Shown piece after piece: positions 61,760 to 64,000 of a stretch of 64,000 nucleotides of DNA; position 1 is the stretch's first letter, and every line of letters starts with the position of its first letter. The DNA is from Rhodoferax aquaticus (lineage in GTDB: Bacteria; Pseudomonadota; Gammaproteobacteria; Burkholderiales; Burkholderiaceae_C), in assembly GCF_006974105.1 (NCBI RefSeq), contig NZ_CP036282.1, forward strand, positions 3,038,001 to 3,102,000, written 5' to 3'. The notes under the pieces were generated by a model. It was not told where the DNA came from. It did not search any database and saw only the letters and a program-made list of their open reading frames with translations. The translations under genes were made by a program, and so were the position numbers.

Positions 61760-62850
61760 CCAATCACTCGCTTGAGCGCTTCTAGATAGGCGTGGCCCCA
61801 TTTGGCATCCGGCTCCAGATGATTGCCTTCGGCCCACTCGTTCCAGGATTTCAGAAAGACCAGCTTGTGTTCATCGGCACGATCATCCAAGGCAACCACA
61901 GCCGCTTTCACATGCTCCTCAAAAAGTGCGGGGGTCGAATTTGCCAGCACCAAGCCTTTGCGCCCCTTGCGCGGCGTGTTGTCCCAATTGGGGTAAACGC
62001 AGGGATAGGCCTCGCAATCAAACTGGTTCAGATCAGGAACAAGGTGCTTGATCGCCTCGCTATATTCGACGATGCGCGGCCCGCCCAAAGAAAAGCGGCG
62101 TCTGATGCCCCACATGATTCGGGTGGCTTCGTTTACCACCGAATTCCCCGTATTGGTCACCGCCAGCGTAGATGCGATAACGGCATCCAACCCAAGCGCC
62201 GTTGAATCCTTGAAATCCAGCATATTGATGCCCACGATATGCAAGCCCTTGAGACCTGCCTGTAGTGCCAACTCACGCCACAGGTCGAAGCGCCGCTTGG
62301 CATCCGGCATGTCAGTCGGCTTGAAGATCACCAGGATAGGCTTGCCATCAACTGTCATATAACGATGGTCGCGAAAGGCTGTCAGCAGGTAGTCGAAGTG
62401 AGCCCTGTCATCGGCCTCGCCCGGATAGGTCTGGTCGATCAATCGTCGATGCGGCTCGTCCTTCCAGATTCCGTTCCAAGAGTGATTGGCCCAGCCCAGA
62501 CAGAATGGAAAATCAGGCGAATCCGACGCAAGCACCTCATCAAATGGACGCTCCAGCATCCGGCGACCATTGAACCAGTAGTGCCAATAGCAAAAACCTG
62601 CCACCCCATAAGCTGCCGCCATCTCGGCTTGTGCCGCCCTGGTCTCTGGCAACCTGAGATCGTAAAACCCCAAGTCTGCCGGAATGACCGGTTGCTCATG
62701 CCCCTTGAATAAGGGCTTCGCACTGGCCACATTAGTCCACTCTGTAAACCCTTTACCCCACCACTGGTCGTTTTCCGGGGTGGGATGAAACTGCGGCAAA
62801 TAGAAGGCGATGACGCGTGCTTTTCTGTTCTGGGCGACTTTTTCAGTCAT
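61756..62850 (-). CDS. WbsX-like protein (GH99-like domain)
   Basis: A 364-residue protein of the WbsX/GH99-like family found in O-antigen loci: VIAFYLPQFHPTPENDQWWG at the N-terminus, then KGFTEWTNVASAKPLFKGHE, FCYWHYWFNGRRMLERPFDE, FPFCLGWANHSWNGIW and the C-terminal VFLKSWNEWAEGNHLEPD. GH99 members act on mannosides, but WbsX proteins are treated as glycosyltransferase-linked with no proven reaction. An AGGAAA ribosome site precedes its ATG. Confidence 0.92.
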   Translation of the reverse strand: MTEKVAQNRKARVIAFYLPQFHPTPENDQWWGKGFTEWTNVASAKPLFKGHEQPVIPADLGFYDLRLPETRAAQAEMAAAYGVAGFCYWHYWFNGRRMLERPFDEVLASDSPDFPFCLGWANHSWNGIWKDEPHRRLIDQTYPGEADDRAHFDYLLTAFRDHRYMTVDGKPILVIFKPTDMPDAKRRFDLWRELALQAGLKGLHIVGINMLDFKDSTALGLDAVIASTLAVTNTGNSVVNEATRIMWGIRRRFSLGGPRIVEYSEAIKHLVPDLNQFDCEAYPCVYPNWDNTPRKGRKGLVLANSTPALFEEHVKAAVVALDDRADEHKLVFLKSWNEWAEGNHLEPDAKWGHAYLEALKRVIG

Positions 62851-62871
62851 TACGTTTCCTACCTCTGACCT

Positions 62872-64000
62872 CTAGGCGATTTTTACGACTTCGACTTGAG
62901 GCAACGGGAACACTAGGTTCATGCCGGAAAGCTTCTTGTTCGACGTGAAGAATTTCCGGAAATGCCATGGGAGCACGATGACGTAATCCGGCTTCTTCGT
63001 AAGCAGTTCTTCTTCGGGGATGATCGGAATCCAGGTGCCAGGTGTATAGCAGCCGTACTTCTCAGGATTGACCTCACCCACAAAGTCAACTTCCTTGGCG
63101 GTAAAGGCGCAGTATTGCAGCAGCACATTGCCCTTGGTGGATGCGCCCAGCACCGACACTGTCTTGCCTTCAGCACGCGCAGTTGCTATAAAGCCCAGCA
63201 GATCGCCCTTGGTTTGCAGCACGCGCTCCGCAAAGGCATGGTAGGGCTCTAAGGTATCGAGACCCTTTGCCTGCTCTTCATCGAGAATTTTCTGGACTGA
63301 CGGAACCGCAGACTCATCACCATGCGATTTCGCGACTGTTATCGAAAAACTGCCCCCATTGATGTCGTTGAATTCCACATCGAGGATCTTGAAGCCCACC
63401 CGATCGGCCATCCACTTGATCTGGCGCAGTGCGTAGAACTCCAGATGCTCGTGACACACCGTGTCATACGAATTCGTATCCAGCATGGTCGGCATGTAGC
63501 TTTGCTCAAATACCCAAACCCCATCGTCTGCAAGCACTTCATACACCTGGCGCATGAAGCCCACCGGGTCCTCCAGGTCATAAAACATGGAAAACGAAGT
63601 AACAACCTTGGCCTTCTGCCCAGGGAAACGGGCCTGTACCAGCGCAGCGGAAAAGAAATCCGGAATCAGCTGAATGTGCGGTGGGTAATAGCTGTGAAAC
63701 TTCACGCCCGTCGGATCAACCCCCACCAGTACCGGGCCACTCGCGGGATAAGCCTGCAAGGTGGTGCTGTCGTTGCTGCCAATATCGATGACCAAGTCGC
63801 CTGCTTGCAACTCCACCGTGCCAAGGATGCGCTTCACCTTGTTGTTGAGGTGCGCGACCATGCTGGCATTCAAGCCGGAGCGGTAGCCATAGTTCTCACC
63901 ATACATTTCGCCCAAGTCGTAGGAATGCCCCATCTGCAGCAGGCCACACGCCTCCCCCCCCCCCACGCACTTCACCAAATGCAGCGGGCCAGTTGTAACC
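62872..64000 (-). CDS. Sugar C-methyltransferase (Methyltransf_13/14 type), N-terminal end missing
   Basis: At least 375 residues are visible; the beginning lies beyond the right edge. A CxxC-type zinc-binding unit precedes the SAM domain: Cys in LVKCVG and EACGLLQMGHSYDL. The SAM site is LVIDIGSNDSTTLQAYPASG, then FEQSYMPTMLDTNSYDTVCH and EHLEFYALRQIKWMADRVGF, and the C-terminal VSVLGASTKGNVLLQY is the C-methyltransferase mark, as in NDP-hexose C3-methyltransferases (TylC3/NovU). A G11 run (C11 on plus at 63954-63964) sits in the zinc segment and makes frame slippage possible. It would branch a deoxysugar with a methyl group. Confidence 0.88.
   Translation of the reverse strand, partial: VTTGPLHLVKCVGGGEACGLLQMGHSYDLGEMYGENYGYRSGLNASMVAHLNNKVKRILGTVELQAGDLVIDIGSNDSTTLQAYPASGPVLVGVDPTGVKFHSYYPPHIQLIPDFFSAALVQARFPGQKAKVVTSFSMFYDLEDPVGFMRQVYEVLADDGVWVFEQSYMPTMLDTNSYDTVCHEHLEFYALRQIKWMADRVGFKILDVEFNDINGGSFSITVAKSHGDESAVPSVQKILDEEQAKGLDTLEPYHAFAERVLQTKGDLLGFIATARAEGKTVSVLGASTKGNVLLQYCAFTAKEVDFVGEVNPEKYGCYTPGTWIPIIPEEELLTKKPDYVIVLPWHFRKFFTSNKKLSGMNLVFPLPQVEVVKIA
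63954..63964. repeat. Poly-C/G(11) tract inside the methyltransferase gene
   Basis: Eleven C on the plus strand, G11 on the coding strand, in the N-terminal zinc-binding region. It is the longest homopolymer I found in the window. Either phase-variable, or a spot where sequencing error is likely. Confidence 0.7.

Overview
The window looks like a chromosomal segment of a betaproteobacterium of the order Burkholderiales, most likely family Comamonadaceae (Rhodoferax, Polaromonas or a relative). This rests on GC-rich codon use, the style of the housekeeping genes (miaA, aroQ, aroC, metY-like, ntrBC-glnA, DUF2069 and DUF962 proteins) and small proteins of a type typical of that family. The placement is inferred from protein style, not from a search. 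I saw no rRNA, tRNA, CRISPR array, insertion sequence or prophage.

Layout. 1-1500: the 5' part of a sugar ABC transporter binding protein on the minus strand, with a strong 12-bp inverted repeat in its upstream region. 1.5-4.6 kb: MATE exporter, miaA and a LolD-like ATPase. 4.6-10 kb: a very large membrane hybrid histidine kinase whose sensor is an NCS1 (nucleobase) permease-like domain, and a REC/HD-GYP regulator transcribed just before it. 10-25.5 kb: mainly housekeeping and small metabolic genes (GNAT, LysR, solute-binding protein, aroQ, MFS, aroC, CBS protein, metY-like, hydrolase, DUF962, YihY, DUF2069, FAD dehydrogenase, unknown genes, thyA-cupin-folA-xth). 25.5-28.5 kb: an exported TPR-CHAT protease-like protein. 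28.9-33.8 kb: the nitrogen regulon ntrC-ntrB, an unknown DUF4124-like gene, and glnA with a readable sigma-54 promoter and a likely NtrC site. 34-41.2 kb: CinA-like, EI24, sterol desaturase-like, deacetylase, beta-propeller, RsuA-like, a second HD-GYP regulator and a small basic protein.

41.4-64 kb: a surface polysaccharide (O-antigen or capsule type) locus of 20 genes transcribed leftward, still open at the right edge. A NusG/RfaH paralogue lies at its 3' end, convergent with it. The locus encodes a 4,6-dehydratase (CapD/WbpM type), the initiating sugar-1-phosphate transferase, a UDP-L-FucNAc/L-QuiNAc-type pathway (dehydratase, RmlD-like reductase, 2-epimerase) and a WbuB-like transferase. 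It also has a Wzy-like polymerase, further glycosyltransferases, an MBOAT/SGNH acetylation pair, a WbsX-like protein and a C-methyltransferase. In the middle is an unusual cassette of FAD oxidoreductase, SDR, TIM-barrel epimerase, tiny SMR/EamA-like transporter and GT2. Poly-G tracts of 8-11 bases in four places suggest possible slippage-based variation. No Wzx flippase or chain-length regulator is visible; they may lie to the right.

The items most worth a second look are the permease-kinase with its Cys/His cluster, the exported CHAT protein, the central polysaccharide cassette, and the poly-G tracts including one in the leader of the RfaH-like gene.
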